In this document: positions 36,250 to 48,380 of the stretch, piece after piece
Layout: the number at the start of each line of letters is the position of its first letter
Numbering within the stretch: the stretch's first letter is position 1
NCBI GenBank assembly: GCA_007922305.1
Contig: ML677326.1
Span: forward strand, 57,158,785 to 57,222,784
From: Dermatemys mawii
Lineage: Eukaryota > Chordata > Testudines > Dermatemydidae
Length of the DNA stretch: 64,000 bases
Direction of reading: 5' to 3'
Position numbers and translations under genes: made by a program
The notes under the pieces: model-generated
Told to the model about the DNA's origin: nothing
The model's input: only the letters and a program-made list of their open reading frames with translations
Database searches by the model: none

Positions 36250-39099
36250 TATACTTATCTCACATTGAAGACAGACAAGAAATGTAAATAAAAAAACTCC
36301 TAAGGAACAAACATGCTTCAACAGTTTGTGCAAGGATCAGGGCTGTTTACTTCTGTTCCTGTCTCTGCCACTGATTCTTTGTTTACTCTTGTTCAAGTCA
36401 CTTAACTGCTCTGCCGCCATTTATCTGCAACATGGATAGAATACTTACCTAATAGAAACGCTCTGATAATTAATACTTGCAAAGTGTTTAATGATCTTCA
36501 GGTGGAAGCTGATATCCTTAGAATTGCAGAGTGGTACTGCCATATGGTATTGGACATGTAAATACCCGCACTTCCTTGTTCTTGAAAATAAGCATTACAT
36601 TGCTACACCTACTGTATAGTTATTACCTTATAATTATATTTTCATATGGAAAGCTACAACCTGAGCTGACTTGTTTGTAGCTTACTAATACATGCTTTAA
36701 AATAGTGGAATTGTGTGATTGTTCAGATCCTAGAGTTTAAGTGCCCTGAGACATATCTAGTGTTCTGGTTAATGTTTAGTCATTTAGTGGATATTCAGAG
36801 GTACTAATAACTTGCACGTATGTATTGTGCACTTCATATTTACAACAAACTGCAATTAAGTTTTAAAAACAATACAGTTTGTGTGTGGCAGAAGTTAATT
36901 TCATAGATTCTGACTCAGGGGTAAGGTTAAAATTTCCTTATGTCTTTTATAAGTTAAGAACAAAGTTTGCCTGTGTCCTGGAGAGTATTCACAAACATGG
37001 GAGGTGTAGAGGGGGGAGAAGAGAGACAAAAACATAAGAAAGTTTGGTCAAAGTACATGTAAGAATGTATTACTGAAAATGTATGAACAGATTTGTGATC
37101 AATGCTCCCCCATCCCCTTTCAGCATTGTTGGCCTAAATATTAACAACATAATCAGCTCAAAATAAGATTCCCAGAAAGTCCAAAAAAAAGTCTTCAGTA
37201 TAACTGCTGTTTATTGGTTTTCCTACTGGAGGGGAATTTTGCTGAGAGTATAAAGTCGTATACAGTGATTTCTCTAAGGATTGTTCTCTAAGTTGGTGTT
37301 CTACCATCTTCCACAAAGACCAGTGAAATCTGAAATAGCACTACTGTATGTTGCAAAATTTAAAGCCTAGGAAAACAGGTTTTTTTTAAAAAAAGAAATC
37401 TAATATTTGTTTACTATAGCACAATTAATTTGCTTGGTGCTTTCTAAACATTCACAAAGGGACAGTGACTGCTTGATGAAGTTCACAATCTAAGAGGAGA
37501 TAGGTCATTATGGGCTGCAATTTCTCTTTGTTTTAAAAAATATAGTTCAGTTTGAATTGGGGGATGAAATTTCCAGAGAAGCAATGGCTTCATCAGTAGA
37601 TGACAGTCAGAAGGGGGTCAGAATTAGGAATGGCCTCAACAGGAGTAACAAATCACAGCGATGTCACAAAGGAAGAGCTGACCTAAGAGAGTTAGGAATT
37701 TGAGAGCCAAATGAAAGCTTCTCTTTTAAGCAAAGAACTCTACCCAGCTGGTGTACAAAATGGGGACTGAAATGGGTTGGGATTGGGGGACAGAAAAAAA
37801 AAGAAATCTTGAAAGAGTAAGAAAAATATTTTAGCATACTACTTCTGCTCTGTAAGTTCATGGTGACTATTCAATGAACATAAATGACAAGTGGTTGCTC
37901 ATTCTCTCTAACACATATTAGATGAACAAACAAAAAGAATGCATCTGTCATTTATTATATATGTAATATGTTTAAGGGGACAAATGTGAATTATGATGTG
38001 GTTATTTAAGAAATATCCTTTATTTTAACCAATTATTCATTATTTCACTTCCCCATAATAGCCAAAAAAATTACAGAATTTTGTACATAGTCAAGGTAGA
38101 AAACCTCCTTGCAGGTCTGCATTCTTTGTTAGGAAGAGGATGATAACATCTAGTGTTATAGAGAGACCGTCTCCTGTTAATTTTTTTATTGTAACTATTC
38201 CTCCAGTTCTCCTATAAAGTCAAAAAATTTCCCATTATATTTTTCTCCCTCATGTTGGGGCAAGGTAGGTTTAAATGCTCTGTGAAATCTTCCAAAAGAA
38301 AACCCCTGTCCTTATATGTGAAGAGCCTTAGAAACTATTGGAGTTTAGTTTGACCCGACCATTAATGTCACAATTCCAACACTCAGCCTCCAGGCAACTA
38401 AAAAGAAAGAAAATTGTTTGAATGAATCCAGCCAGCAATTTCCATGTAGGAAAAAAAAGTGCAAGTTGGAACCATGTGGTCTCAATAAGGCTGTAAAAAC
38501 ACCCTCCCATCCCCTTTATTTTCCTAAATGTACATTGCAGTGTACCCATAACCTCTCTTTTAAATCATCTTTAACCAGATCTGAATCATTCTGACCACAA
38601 ATGAATGGGCAACACTGGAATGTGCTTGAGTAGACAGTCGCTTAGAAGTGGACTTTAGGGCATTTTTCACTTCCAATGTTAAAGGGCCTCGTTCACAGCA
38701 AAAACCTTTAAAAGTTAAAGCTTTGAAGATAGAAAATGACATCATAGTTTAATCATTCAGAAAAAAAATGCAACTTCTGCAGAATAAGTCAAAGTAATGT
38801 ACCAAAAACCACAGTGGGCAGATAAAGCCAAAGAACAGGTTTTCTTACTGAGGAATAGAGATACCACATGCAGCTGGCAGATACATGTTTAATTGTATTC
38901 ACAGAAACCTATTGTATCTGTCAGCACAGCCCTATTCAGAATGGCCAATCAGTACTCAATGTCAGAATAACCACACTTAGAACAACAAATAGAATTCTGC
39001 TTTCACATTAATACCGTAGTGCCGTCCAGGTTGTGGGCTACCATTATTTTTGGCACAAATGTAAAAGGTATCTGGCAATAACCTTTAAAGAGTTTTAGG
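36250..39099. other. PALLD intron, nothing recognised
   Basis: AT-rich stretch without recognised genes or transposon ends. Small A- and T-runs are frequent. Confidence 0.5.
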
Positions 39100-39215
39100 C
39101 AGATCACTTAAGGCCCAGTCCTGCGAGATGCCTAGCACTACCTGGATGATGCTGAGCTTCCAAAAGTCCTACTGAAGTCAGCAGGACTCAAAGTCACTCA
39201 ACAACTCACAGGACT
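39100..39215 (+). repeat. Old dispersed repeat fragment
   Basis: AAGGCCCAGTCCTGCGAGATG and GAAGTCAGCAGGACTCAAAG are words of an old, common amniote repeat; family unassigned. Confidence 0.45.
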
Positions 39216-39224
39216 TAGAACAAA

Positions 39225-41047
39225 ATTGTCAGACACATACATAATCATGATTTGCTGGGGAAGAGTCAACATGTTTTTTTAAAGAGAAATCATGCCTCAT
39301 TAGTCTACTACAATTCTATGAGATGGTCAACAAGCATGTGGGCAAAGGGAACCCAGTGGATATAGTGTACTTAGATTTTCAGAAAGCCTTTGACAATATC
39401 CCTTACCAAAGGCTCTTAAGCAAAAGAAGCTGTCATGAGGTAAGAGGGAAGGTCCTGTCAAGGATCAGTAACTGGTTAAAAGACAGGAAACAAAGGGTAG
39501 AAATAAATGGTCAGCTTTCAAGATGGAGAGGTAAATAGTCATGTGTCCCCCCCTTGGATCTGTAGTGGGACATGTACTACTGAACATATTCATAAATGAT
39601 TTGGGAAAAGGGGTAACCAATGTGGGGGCAAACCTTGAAGATGATACAAACCTACTCAAGATATTTAAGTCCAAAACAGATGGTAAAGAGTTACAAAGGG
39701 ATCTCACAAAACTGGACAACAAAACGGCAGAAGAAATTCAATGCTGATAAATGCAAAGTAATGCACATTATGTTTTCCAGTCCCAACAATACATATAAAA
39801 TGACAGGGTTTAAATTAGTTGTTGCCATTCAAGAAAGATTTTGCAGTCATTGTGGATCATTCTCTGAAAACATCCACTCAGTGTGAAATGGCAGTCAAAA
39901 AAGCCAACAGAACATAGGCGCCAATTCTGTGGGTGCTTCAGGGCTGGAGTACCCCCAGGGAAAAATTAGGGGGTCTCTGCACCCACCAGCAGCTAATCTC
40001 CTCCCTTCTCCCTCTCCAGCACACTGCATCCCCACTTTTCCTCCTCCCTCCCTGCGCTTCCCACATGCCACCAAACAGCTGTTTGGTGGTGCTTAGGACT
40101 TTCCAGGAGGGAGAGGAGGAGGGCATGGTGCACTCAGGGAAGGAGGTGGAGAAGAGGCAGGGGAAGGGTGGGAAAAGGCGGAGTGGGGCAGGGACTTTGG
40201 GGAAGGAATGAAATGGGGGTGGTGTGAGAGTGGTGAAAGGGTAAGAAGGGGCAGTGTGTAGGCAGGGGAGAGGGTCGAGTACCCACCAGGCAGAGGGGAA
40301 GTTGGCGCCTATGGAACAGAATGTTGGGAATCATTAAGAAAGGGATAGATAATAAGACAGAACATATATTGCCTCTATGTAACTCCATGGTATGCCCACA
40401 TCTTGAATACTGCATGAGATGGGACGACCACATCTGCAAAAAAGAGATATATTGGAATTGGAAAAGGTACAGAAATGGGCAACAAACATGATTATGGGGA
40501 TGGAACGGCTTCCATATGAGGAGAGATTAACAAGACTTAGTCATCTCTTTTCTAAGTTGAAAAGTCCATGGGGGATATGATAGAAATCTATAAAATCATG
40601 ACTGGTGGGCAGAAAGCAAATAAGGAAGTGTTATTTATTCCTTTTCAAAAACACAAGAACTAGTGGTCACCAAAATGAAATTAATAAGCAACAGGTTTAA
40701 AACAAACAAAAGGAAGTATTTCTTTACAGAATACACAATCAATCTGTGGAACTCCTTTCCAGAGGATGTTGTGAAGATCAAGACGTAACAAGGTTCAGAA
40801 AGAAACTAAATAAATTCAATGGTTACAGGTCCATTGATAGATGATTAGCCAGGATGGACAGGGATGGTGTCTCTAGTCTCTGTTTGTCAGAAACTGGGAA
40901 TGGGCAACAGGGAATGGATCACATTTAAGGATTACCTGTTCTGTTCATTCCCTCTAAAGCACCTCATATTGGCCACTGTCAGAAGATAGAATACTGGGCT
41001 TAGATGTACCTTTGGTCTGACCCAGTATGGACATTCTTCTATTCTGT
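39225..41047 (+). mobile_element. 5'-truncated CR1 LINE with decayed reverse transcriptase
   Basis: The plus strand encodes reverse-transcriptase pieces: VDIVYLDFQKAFDNIP (first catalytic Asp) at about 39352-39400, then LLNIFINDLGKGVTNVG and, in place of the usual ADD motif, LEDDTNLL near 39627-39650. Stops and frameshifts separate them. The 3' part runs through a typical turtle CR1 tail (ACCTTTGGTCTGACCCAG) and ends in ATTCTATTCTGTGA at about 41047. A 401-bp hAT-type element is nested at 39913-40313. Confidence 0.88.
39913..40313. mobile_element. hAT-type MITE nested in the CR1, 401 bp
   Basis: Starts CATAGGCGCCAA and ends TTGGCGCCTATG, a perfect 12-bp terminal inverted repeat. Flanks CAACAGAA (39905-39912) and GAACAGAA (40314-40321) are an 8-bp duplication with one mismatch. 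Removing the insert restores continuous CR1 sequence. The purine-rich GC interior produces spurious open frames. Confidence 0.9.
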
Positions 41048-43248
41048 GAGAATTCACCAGGTCTCAAAAGGACATCCCCAAATGCAACTTACCTTTAAAA
41101 TTATAATAGAAGATCAGAACTAGCTACCTAACAAACTAGCTCTTGGAATAGGTACAGCTGCCTCACTAAGTAGCATGTTATTTTTAAAAATATAGCTATA
41201 GTTTGAATAAGCTTCCCACCCCATCAAACAGCAAATTTTACATGTAGCCAAAGTGATGCATCTTTAATATGGATAGGCCAGAGCCAGAACCTTTTGGATT
41301 CAGATATTAACTTTCTCATCATTCAAGAATATCTGGATCAGGCCCACCTCCAGTGTCTAACTGCTAAGCTTAACACTCATTGCCAGAATTCACAGACAGT
41401 ACCAAATGATGTGTTAACAAACACATTAAAACAGGAAAAGTAAAAGAAGACTTCAGGCTTTTCCTCACATCAATGAGAAATTATAGCATCGATGGAAATT
41501 GTGAAACAAAGCATTGCTGATGAAATCTAACATGATGCCACAACTCTAGAAAGCACCATTCAAATTTTAGTTCTCAAAAGGAATTTTTGCTAGTTCTAGT
41601 GTCCCATTTCAAACAAATGAATAATACTCTTTTTATAGACTAAACAACAGCATACAAAGGAGATGTGAATCCCAGTGCAATAAGGACAAAACTCTTTTTG
41701 AGCACATCACTAAAAATGAATTAGGCACTGAACACCATCTATAGTTATTTGGGAATTCAAATCCCCACTCAGACAGCTGACCAGGTAGCAGAACATTTAT
41801 TCACCAATCTCCCCACAAAGTACAGGCACCTAATCAGAATACTCTTTCCAACAAAAAGAAGTTAGAGCTGGACAGTGTTGGTAAAAGTTTGAGAAACTGA
41901 TCAAACAAAAAGCTGCAGCTATTGGAGCAAACAAGTAAATGACTGCACCTGCCATATTTTGCACAACCAATCATTTGCACCTGCACATAACTGCATATTT
42001 TGTATGTGACTAGATTCACTCCCACATCACCTGTGACAAAACAAAAGTAAACCATTTCCTTTTTGCAAATTTCTACACAGTTTTGGAATCACTATTTCAA
42101 ACATAGATACAACCACAGGCAAGGGTAGAGAATCTATTCCCCTCCTCAAGTTTGTTTACCATCCTGTTTATAACTCTATGATAGTTACAGGGCAAATGCA
42201 TTCACACTACAGATCTTCTCCCCAACTGTTTAACATAATTGAACTACTGGTTTTCAAAGCTTCATCACCATTTTGTCAAGACAGTTCAAGTAAATTTAGT
42301 AGCATGCTGACTGCATTGTTTATCAGTAGCTTTATGACAAATGGTCCCTAAGGAGGGTCCCTTTTTGACAGCCAGATGGTATTTCTGGTGGCATCTGGAT
42401 CAATATCCTGGAGCACTGTTCATTTTCAATATTTCTAGAGACCAGCTGGGGGGTGAGGGGAACCCTGTAAACACCATAATGGGTAGCAACTTTAAGAAAC
42501 AGTATGGGATATGTGCAAAAACAAGGATAGCAGTAACTGTTCATTTACTAGAAGAAAACCAGGCTTCATTTTGCCCAGTTGTTGTCCTCTCAATGACAGA
42601 CGAGCCTCCAAGAACTCATTCCTTTTTACTGTATCTTGGCTTCCACTTGTTTCCCCGAGAACAATATTTGCTAACTGATTGCTCTTTACGTCACGACCTG
42701 AAAAAGTGTTTTTTAAAAAAAATGAGATTCGTTTCCTAAAATGAGCAAAGATGGTTTGAATGAACTAAAGCAGTTTAAATCAACCTTATTTTTTGCTCCT
42801 AAGAACCTAAATAAATCTTTCCCCTCCCCGCATTCCTTACATCAGTGACCGACATACAAACAACTCCACTGTGTGCTGTCTGACAGTGCTAATTTCCACT
42901 TCACAAGTTCAAACAAACTCAGCTGTTCCTATGCCGTAGTTACTCTATTCTATTTCCGAACGGCGATTGAACAGATTTTCAGATAACCTAGTCATGAAGC
43001 CCTATGGAAATCTTTCCAAGGTCAAAATATGGCTAAAACCTATAGATTCTTGTTAGGGCTTTCTGGAGGGGAGAAAGATCAAAAAAACTTGACTGCAAAG
43101 CACTGTTCAGAGGCCACTATGACTAAGCGTATACACTGCGATTCACTCGAATATTGCGTTGCCATTGCAATGAAATTACTAAAGCACCTTTTTTTCTCTG
43201 CTTCTTTACTGTAATGTAGTACTTCTTTACTGTAATGGTGGCACTTAC
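41048..43248. other. PALLD intron, downstream of the putative promoter
   Basis: Mostly AT-rich. 42340-42500 contains a short open minus-strand stretch preceded by TTTACAG, but no donor or homology supports an exon. CpGs begin to appear from about 42840. Confidence 0.45.
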
Positions 43249-43560
43249 CGTCGTGGAACAAACGGACCCCCGCCCCCCAAAGAGGTTGACGGTCTCAGTG
43301 TCCTTGACTATCTCCGGCTCCCAGCTCTGCTCTTCTAAAAATCAGCCTAGTTTGCAGACGAGAACAGAGGAAATTAGTAGACCGCCTAGTTGCCAAAATT
43401 CCGACCACTCACGAGCAGCAGGGAAGGCGTCCTCCCGGGCTCCGACTGATTCCAAAGAACAAAGCCTGCTGCTGGCAGTGAGGAAGCTGAGTGCAAGTCC
43501 CCTGGCTTCAGTCCAAGGGTTGCTTTTGCTTCAGAGTACACGAGTGTGCGCCTGCAATGT
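43249..43560 (-). promoter_or_regulatory. Putative CpG-rich promoter and noncoding first exon in the PALLD intron
   Basis: In a window that is otherwise AT-rich and CpG-poor, about 43240-43600 has many CpGs and a GC box (GGGGGGCGGGGG on the minus strand). On the minus strand it ends in a strong donor, CACGACG|GTAAGTG, with GT at 43248-43247. There is no ATG on the minus strand between 43249 and 43560, so any transcript starting here would have a noncoding first exon. It lies about 30 kb upstream of the Ig1 exon on the same strand. It could be an alternative PALLD promoter, since palladin is known to use nested promoters, or the start of a noncoding RNA. The 5' limit given is a guess; no TATA box was seen. 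Confidence 0.45.
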
Positions 43561-43579
43561 ATGTGAGAGAGGGGGAGGA

Positions 43580-43603
43580 GGGGGGGGGGGGGGGGGGGGG
43601 GGG
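43580..43603 (+). repeat. Run of 24 G
   Basis: An uninterrupted homopolymer directly beside the putative promoter, preceded by GGGGGAGG. It may form a G-quadruplex in one strand; its true length is unsure because such runs are hard to sequence. Confidence 0.9.
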
Positions 43604-44050
43604 ATAGGGTGAGTATTTGGGGAAGGAATGCCTGGTGTCCGAAAATAAGACGAAAGAAATGACTAGGGCGATCCCTCTCCCTTACTTTAGCCTTTTATCA
43701 CATATGCTGAGGCTTTAAGTTTGCCGGGGATTTTGATCTCAAGAGAAAAGGTAGGGAGCAAATTCCACCGGGGCTTCCTAAAACTGATCGCTGGGTGGAC
43801 GGCATTTTAAACCACAACGGAGGAACTCTCGTCATCCCCTGAGCGAGGAAGCTGCCAAGACACTTTGGGAATTGCGGGCTTAGTAGCAATCTAACGTTAG
43901 GTAGTAGTGAAGCACAATAGGTCTCTCTCAGCACCTCTCCCACCCCCCCCCCAATTAAAAGTCTATTCGATTTCCAAGATATCGCCACTGCTTCCCTAAA
44001 CTGTTTCAGATTCCATTCCTTGGTATCTCTGGATGTTGTATAATACAGAG

Positions 44051-44384
44051 CAGGGGGGTCTCCAAACTTTATGAGACGAGGGCCATATTAGATTTTTGAA
44101 GGGGCTTCATGGGCCTAAGCGACTGCGAAAAAATTCAATATACGCAAAATTCCCCTTCCTTTGCTCCTCCAGCTGCTGCCATGCCCCCCCTTTACTCTTC
44201 TGGCCGCTGCCGCGGGGGCACTCACCCCTTCATACATGGGGCCGCTAGCAGCAGCTCGCGGGGGGGTCGGGGGGCAGTGGCGGCTTCTCCACGTGCCTGC
44301 TCGGGGTGCCTACTCAGCTGGAGAGCTGGACAAATCGAAGCCACGGGCTGGATCCAGCCCCCACGCCGTAGTTTGGAGACCCCG
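44051..44384. mobile_element. Nonautonomous hAT element, 334 bp
   Basis: Starts CAGGGGGGTCTCCAAACTTT and ends GTAGTTTGGAGACCCCG. It is flanked by the perfect 8-bp duplication ATACAGAG (44043-44050 and 44385-44392). The interior is CpG-rich; its open frames have no transposase motif. Confidence 0.9.
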
Positions 44385-44689
44385 ATACAGAGTTTTTAAA
44401 ATTTTGACTATGTATTTGCTTATAGCACAATGCAGAAACTATGGCAACTTACTCCACGCCACCTTCTCATTCCCTCTAGTGAATTCTGTTACTCCATGCT
44501 TGGAAAAGAGCTTGCTCTGTACCAAAAAGGAAATGAGAACTTTCCCTGGAGAACTACAGAGCTACAAGGTAACTACTGTGGTTACAAGTGGAACAGGGAT
44601 GCCAATGCCAAAAATAAACTGTTTTTTATTCTTCTTCTGGTCTGGTCACAGGGATTCCCTTGGGACTGTCACTTCACATGCTGAGATTA

Positions 44690-45735
44690 CCTCTGAGCCC
44701 ATTTTCCCTGCCAGCTTGGACTCCAAAACCCTGCCTTGTTGAGCCAGAGATGCTAGCCTGGTGCAACACAGACGCAGGTCTGGTCCATGCCCCCAGAGCT
44801 GTAGGCTTAACTGAAAACAGTTAATACTCTGTATAACGCTTAAGCAGAGTAAACTCAAATTGTCTACCCTCTATAACACTGATAGAGGTATATGCACACT
44901 GTTTGTTTCCCCCGGGTATTAGTCACTTACTCTGGGTTTATTAATAAACAAGTATAAAAAGTAGTATTTAAGTAGTTTTAAGTAATAACAGACGGAACAA
45001 AGTAAGTCACCAAGCAAAATAAAGAAAGAAACACACAAGTCTAAGCTTAATACATTATGAAACTAATTACAAGTAAAATCTCACCCTCAGAGATGTTCCA
45101 ATAAGCTTCTTTCACAGACTAGACTCCTTCCTAGTCTGGCCCCAATTCTTTTCCCTGGTACAGACCTTGTTAGTTCCAGCAGGCATCTTAGGTGGATACT
45201 AGGGTTTTTCTCATAACTGGCCACCCCCTTTGTTGTTGTTGTGTTCCGCCCCCTTTTATAGCTTTTGTCTCTCTGGGCCCCCACCCCTCCTTCTAAATGG
45301 AGAAGTACCAGATTTAAGATGGATTCCAGTATCAGGTGACGTGTTAACATGTCCTGTGAGACCCCAGCCTCTATTCTTCCAGGGCTGGCCTACACATACA
45401 CATGGAGGTTTATAAGTAAACAGAACCATTTGCAACCAATTGTCTTAGTCAATGGGAACCATCAAGATTCTAAACCACCATTAATGGCCCACACTTTGTA
45501 TAATTACAATAGGACCTCAGAGTTATACTTCATATTTCTAGCTTCAGATACAAGAATGATACATACATACAATTGGAGCAATGGATTCCGTAGGTTATAA
45601 CCTTTGTTATGATACTTTACAAGAGACCTTTTGCATAAAGTATATTCCAGTTACATCACATTTACACATGAGTATGTAATGCATATTTCCATAAGTCATA
45701 TGGAGTGCAACTTCACAACCACGTCCATCATTAAT
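44690..45735 (-). mobile_element. LTR-retroelement (ERV-like) block
   Basis: Words such as CTTTCACAGACTAGACTCC, AGATGTTCCAATAAGCTTC, AGATTTAAGATGGATTCC and AGACCTTTTGCATAAAG occur in an order I know from a common turtle ERV LTR read on the minus strand. Ends and target duplication were not found, so both limits are approximate. Confidence 0.5.
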
Positions 45736-46289
45736 TGAACAGTCTTAATAAGAACATCAGGAAGAGACTAGTATGTGTGTTTTACCCATAGCTTAACCCA
45801 GACATTAATGCCACTTCCTAGTAGTCTCTTCTAAACATTGTGCCATGGTTACATCAGAACTAGTAGCCATAATTAAAACAAAACTAACTCTTTGCTTGGA
45901 TAGCTTTGAGAAGGGCAAGCCAATATAAATATAAAAAAGCAAGCAAGCTCTTACCTCTATGTCCAGAAATGAATAAGGTACTTGGAGATTAGCTATAGTA
46001 TATGCAGAACCATTCTAGACTAGAGAAAGGAGTCTAAGATTCATCATCCTCAAAATTTAAGAAACATTAAAGAAAACAAGTAATTTCATAACCTTTCCTT
46101 CCTCCTTTCCCCCATATACTAAAAGAGCAATTTCTTATAAGGATCAGTCTTTTAGGTAATGCAATGATCAGGAACAATTGCACTTGGCAACATAAGGAAG
46201 AATGTCAGAAAGGACTTTTGGAATTAGTTTTTGTCACACAGAAGTATTTCAGGTATTTGAGAACACTGAGCACCTAATATTATACCATA
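45736..46289. other. PALLD intron, nothing recognised
   Basis: AT-rich sequence with no identified feature. Confidence 0.4.
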
Positions 46290-46645
46290 GCAAAACATAG
46301 TAATAGAATTTAAATCCAGAAGGGACCATCAGATTATTTAGTCTGACTGCCTCTATATCACAGGCCACGAACATCAATCAGCACCCATGAACTAAACTGG
46401 ACAACCATAATTAGACAAAGGTATTACAGGGACAGCCTTCAAGAGACTTAACTGTTGTGCCACAAGTTGATTATAGGAGCTGCAATGTCCAAGACCCCTA
46501 CACTGGCAGGGAATTAATTTAGTGAAATATATCCACATGATCCTGGTAAGCAACCCATATCCCATGCTGCAAAGATAGGGTTTGGGGCCTAAGTTCACTG
46601 TCAGTGTAACCCTGTGGAAAATTCCTTCCTGATCCTAAAGATAGT
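46290..46645 (-). mobile_element. CR1-like LINE tail
   Basis: TTTAAATCCAGAAGGGACC followed by TTAGTCTGACTGCCT and later GGAAAATTCCTTCCTGATCC is the complement of a CR1 3' region. No reverse-transcriptase coding remains. Confidence 0.7.
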
Positions 46646-46651
46646 AATCAG

Positions 46652-46976
46652 TTAGGATATGTCTACAGTAAAAACAAAACAAAAAAAACCCCCAGATCAC
46701 ACCCTGCCACATAGTCTCAGAGCCTGAGTCAACTAATTGCTTTTGGGGCTCACACTACAGGGCTAAAAATAGTACTGCAGATATTTCTACTCTGAGCCCT
46801 CCCCACCTCCGATTGGGTTTCAGAGCCCCATCTCCAGTCGGAGCAAGTATGTCTACACTGCTATTGCTAGCTATGTAGCAGAACTCTGAATCAGTTGACA
46901 CAGACTCTGGACTTGCTGTCATGTGTGGGTTCTTTTTTGGTTTTGTTTTTTTGGATATGTAGACATACCCTTAAAT
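46652..46976. mobile_element. Inverted-repeat MITE with TGTCTACA-type ends
   Basis: Starts TTAGGATATGTCTACAGT and ends GATATGTAGACATACCCTTA. A further GTATGTCTACACTGC word occurs inside at about 46848-46862. The next hAT element inserted directly at its right end. Confidence 0.65.
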
Positions 46977-47716
46977 TACTGGTGGGCAAGCTTTTGGGGC
47001 CGAGAATCACATATGGGTGGAGAAACTGAATGCAGTGCCATGAATGTAGGACTGGGGCAGGGGACTGGGGTGCAGAAGGAAGTGCAGGGTGTAGAAAGGG
47101 GCTCAGGGCAAGGGATTGGGGTGCAGGAGGGTGCAGAGTGTACAAGGGGGCTCAGGGCAGGGAGTTGGGTGCAGGGAGGGGTGCAGAATGCAGGCTCAAG
47201 GCAAGGAGTTGGGGGCTCAGAACCGGGGGGATGGGATGCAGGAGAGGTGCAGGGTGTGGCAGGTGGCTCAGGGCAGGGGGTTGGGGAGCAGGAGGGGTGC
47301 AGGGTGTGGCGGGGGCTCAGGGCAGGGAATTGGAGTGCGGGATGCAGGCTCCAGCCTGGCGTCACTTACCTTGAGTGGCTCCGGGGTGCTGGGGCTAGTA
47401 CAGACTCCATGCCTGCCCTGACCCTGCACTGTTCCCAGAAGTGGCCAGCACCACATCCCGGTGGCCCTGGGGGAGGGGCAGAGGGCTCTGCCCACTGCCC
47501 TCACGTGTGGGTACCTCCCCCGAAGCTGCCATTGGACACAGTTCCCCATAGGGCCACAGGGATGTGGTGCTAGCCGCTTCCGGGAGCGACGCTGGGCCAG
47601 AGCAGGCAGGGATCCTGCCTTAGCCCCTCAGTGCCATGGGGGTGGCAATCCCTGGGCCAGATCCAAAACCCTGATTGGTCGGATCCGGCCTGTGGGCTAT
47701 AGTTTGCCCATCCCTA
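46977..47716. mobile_element. hAT element, 740 bp, with internal minisatellite
   Basis: Left end TACTGGTGGGCAAGCTTTT and right end AGTTTGCCCATCCCTA are inverted repeats. Flanks CCTTAAAT (46969-46976) and CCTTAGAT (47717-47724) are an 8-bp duplication with one mismatch. The interior, 47050-47345, is a GC-rich minisatellite. Open frames of up to 216 codons follow from the repeat. Confidence 0.87.
47050..47345 (+). repeat. Minisatellite of ~40-50-bp units
   Basis: Units are built from GGGGTGCAGGAGG, TGCAGGGTGT and GGCTCAGGGCAGGG words and repeat about six or seven times with variation. All three frames stay open on both strands, which explains the overlapping long open frames. Confidence 0.85.
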
Positions 47717-47792
47717 CCTTAGATCCTGAGTATGTGAACAAGAACCAGCCAGCCAAGCATCTGAGTGAATATTTCAGTACCACTTCTGGTCA

Positions 47793-48067
47793 TCTTAAAT
47801 GGGTAGCGATTGACCTTTCGGGGGTCGATTTATCATGTCTAGTCTAAATGGGATGAATCAACCCCCAAGCACTCTCCCGTCGACTCTGGTATTCCACTGC
47901 CATGAGAAGCGCAGGCGGAGTTGACGGGGGAGTGGCAGCAGCTGACTCAGCGCCATGAAGACACCACAGTAAATCAACCTAAATACGTCAACTTCAGCTA
48001 CATTATTCCCGTAGCTGAAGTTGCGTATCTTAGGTTGATACCTCCCCCTAGTGTAGACCAGGGCTTA
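47793..48067. mobile_element. MITE related to the TGTCTAC family
   Basis: Contains TCAACTTCAGCTACATTATT followed by GTAGCTGAAGTTGCGTATC, an internal palindrome of a common turtle MITE, and ends CTAGTGTAGACCAGGGCTTA. The left end near 47793-47840 (TCTAGTCTAAATGGG) is less certain. Confidence 0.6.
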
Positions 48068-48380
48068 GTGTTAAATGCTCTTTGTTTAATCAGATAAACC
48101 ATATGGAAATAAGAATTAAAACAAGTACACATTATCGTCATTATATTTGGATATATGTTGGCCAACTTGTATTTACATAGGGAAAAACATTTTTAGTGTG
48201 CATTTGGGTTTTGCCACTGCCCTCTTTTGCAAACAGTGTTTCAGCAGGACTAAACTCAAATATAAAGATGTCTATATAGACAATTGACAAGTATTAATCA
48301 ACATTAATTATAGCAGCACAATAGTGCCACTATAGACAGAGTTGTGTCATGACATTAAAGTAATTAAAGTCATTGCAAAA

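Noticed and set aside
42332..42544. Minus-strand open stretch after TTTACAG
   Set aside because: No usable donor and no homology; too weak to call an exon.
43235..43612. 125-codon plus-strand frame through the CpG-rich segment
   Set aside because: It ends in a Gly run coded by the G homopolymer, and the splice donor is on the other strand.
44161..44742. 193-codon plus-strand open frame
   Set aside because: It starts inside a 334-bp hAT element and runs into unrelated flank. No domain or splice context.
46923..47573. 216-codon plus-strand open frame
   Set aside because: It lies across a hAT element and its minisatellite, which keep all frames open. The composition is Gly/Gln-rich, with no domain.
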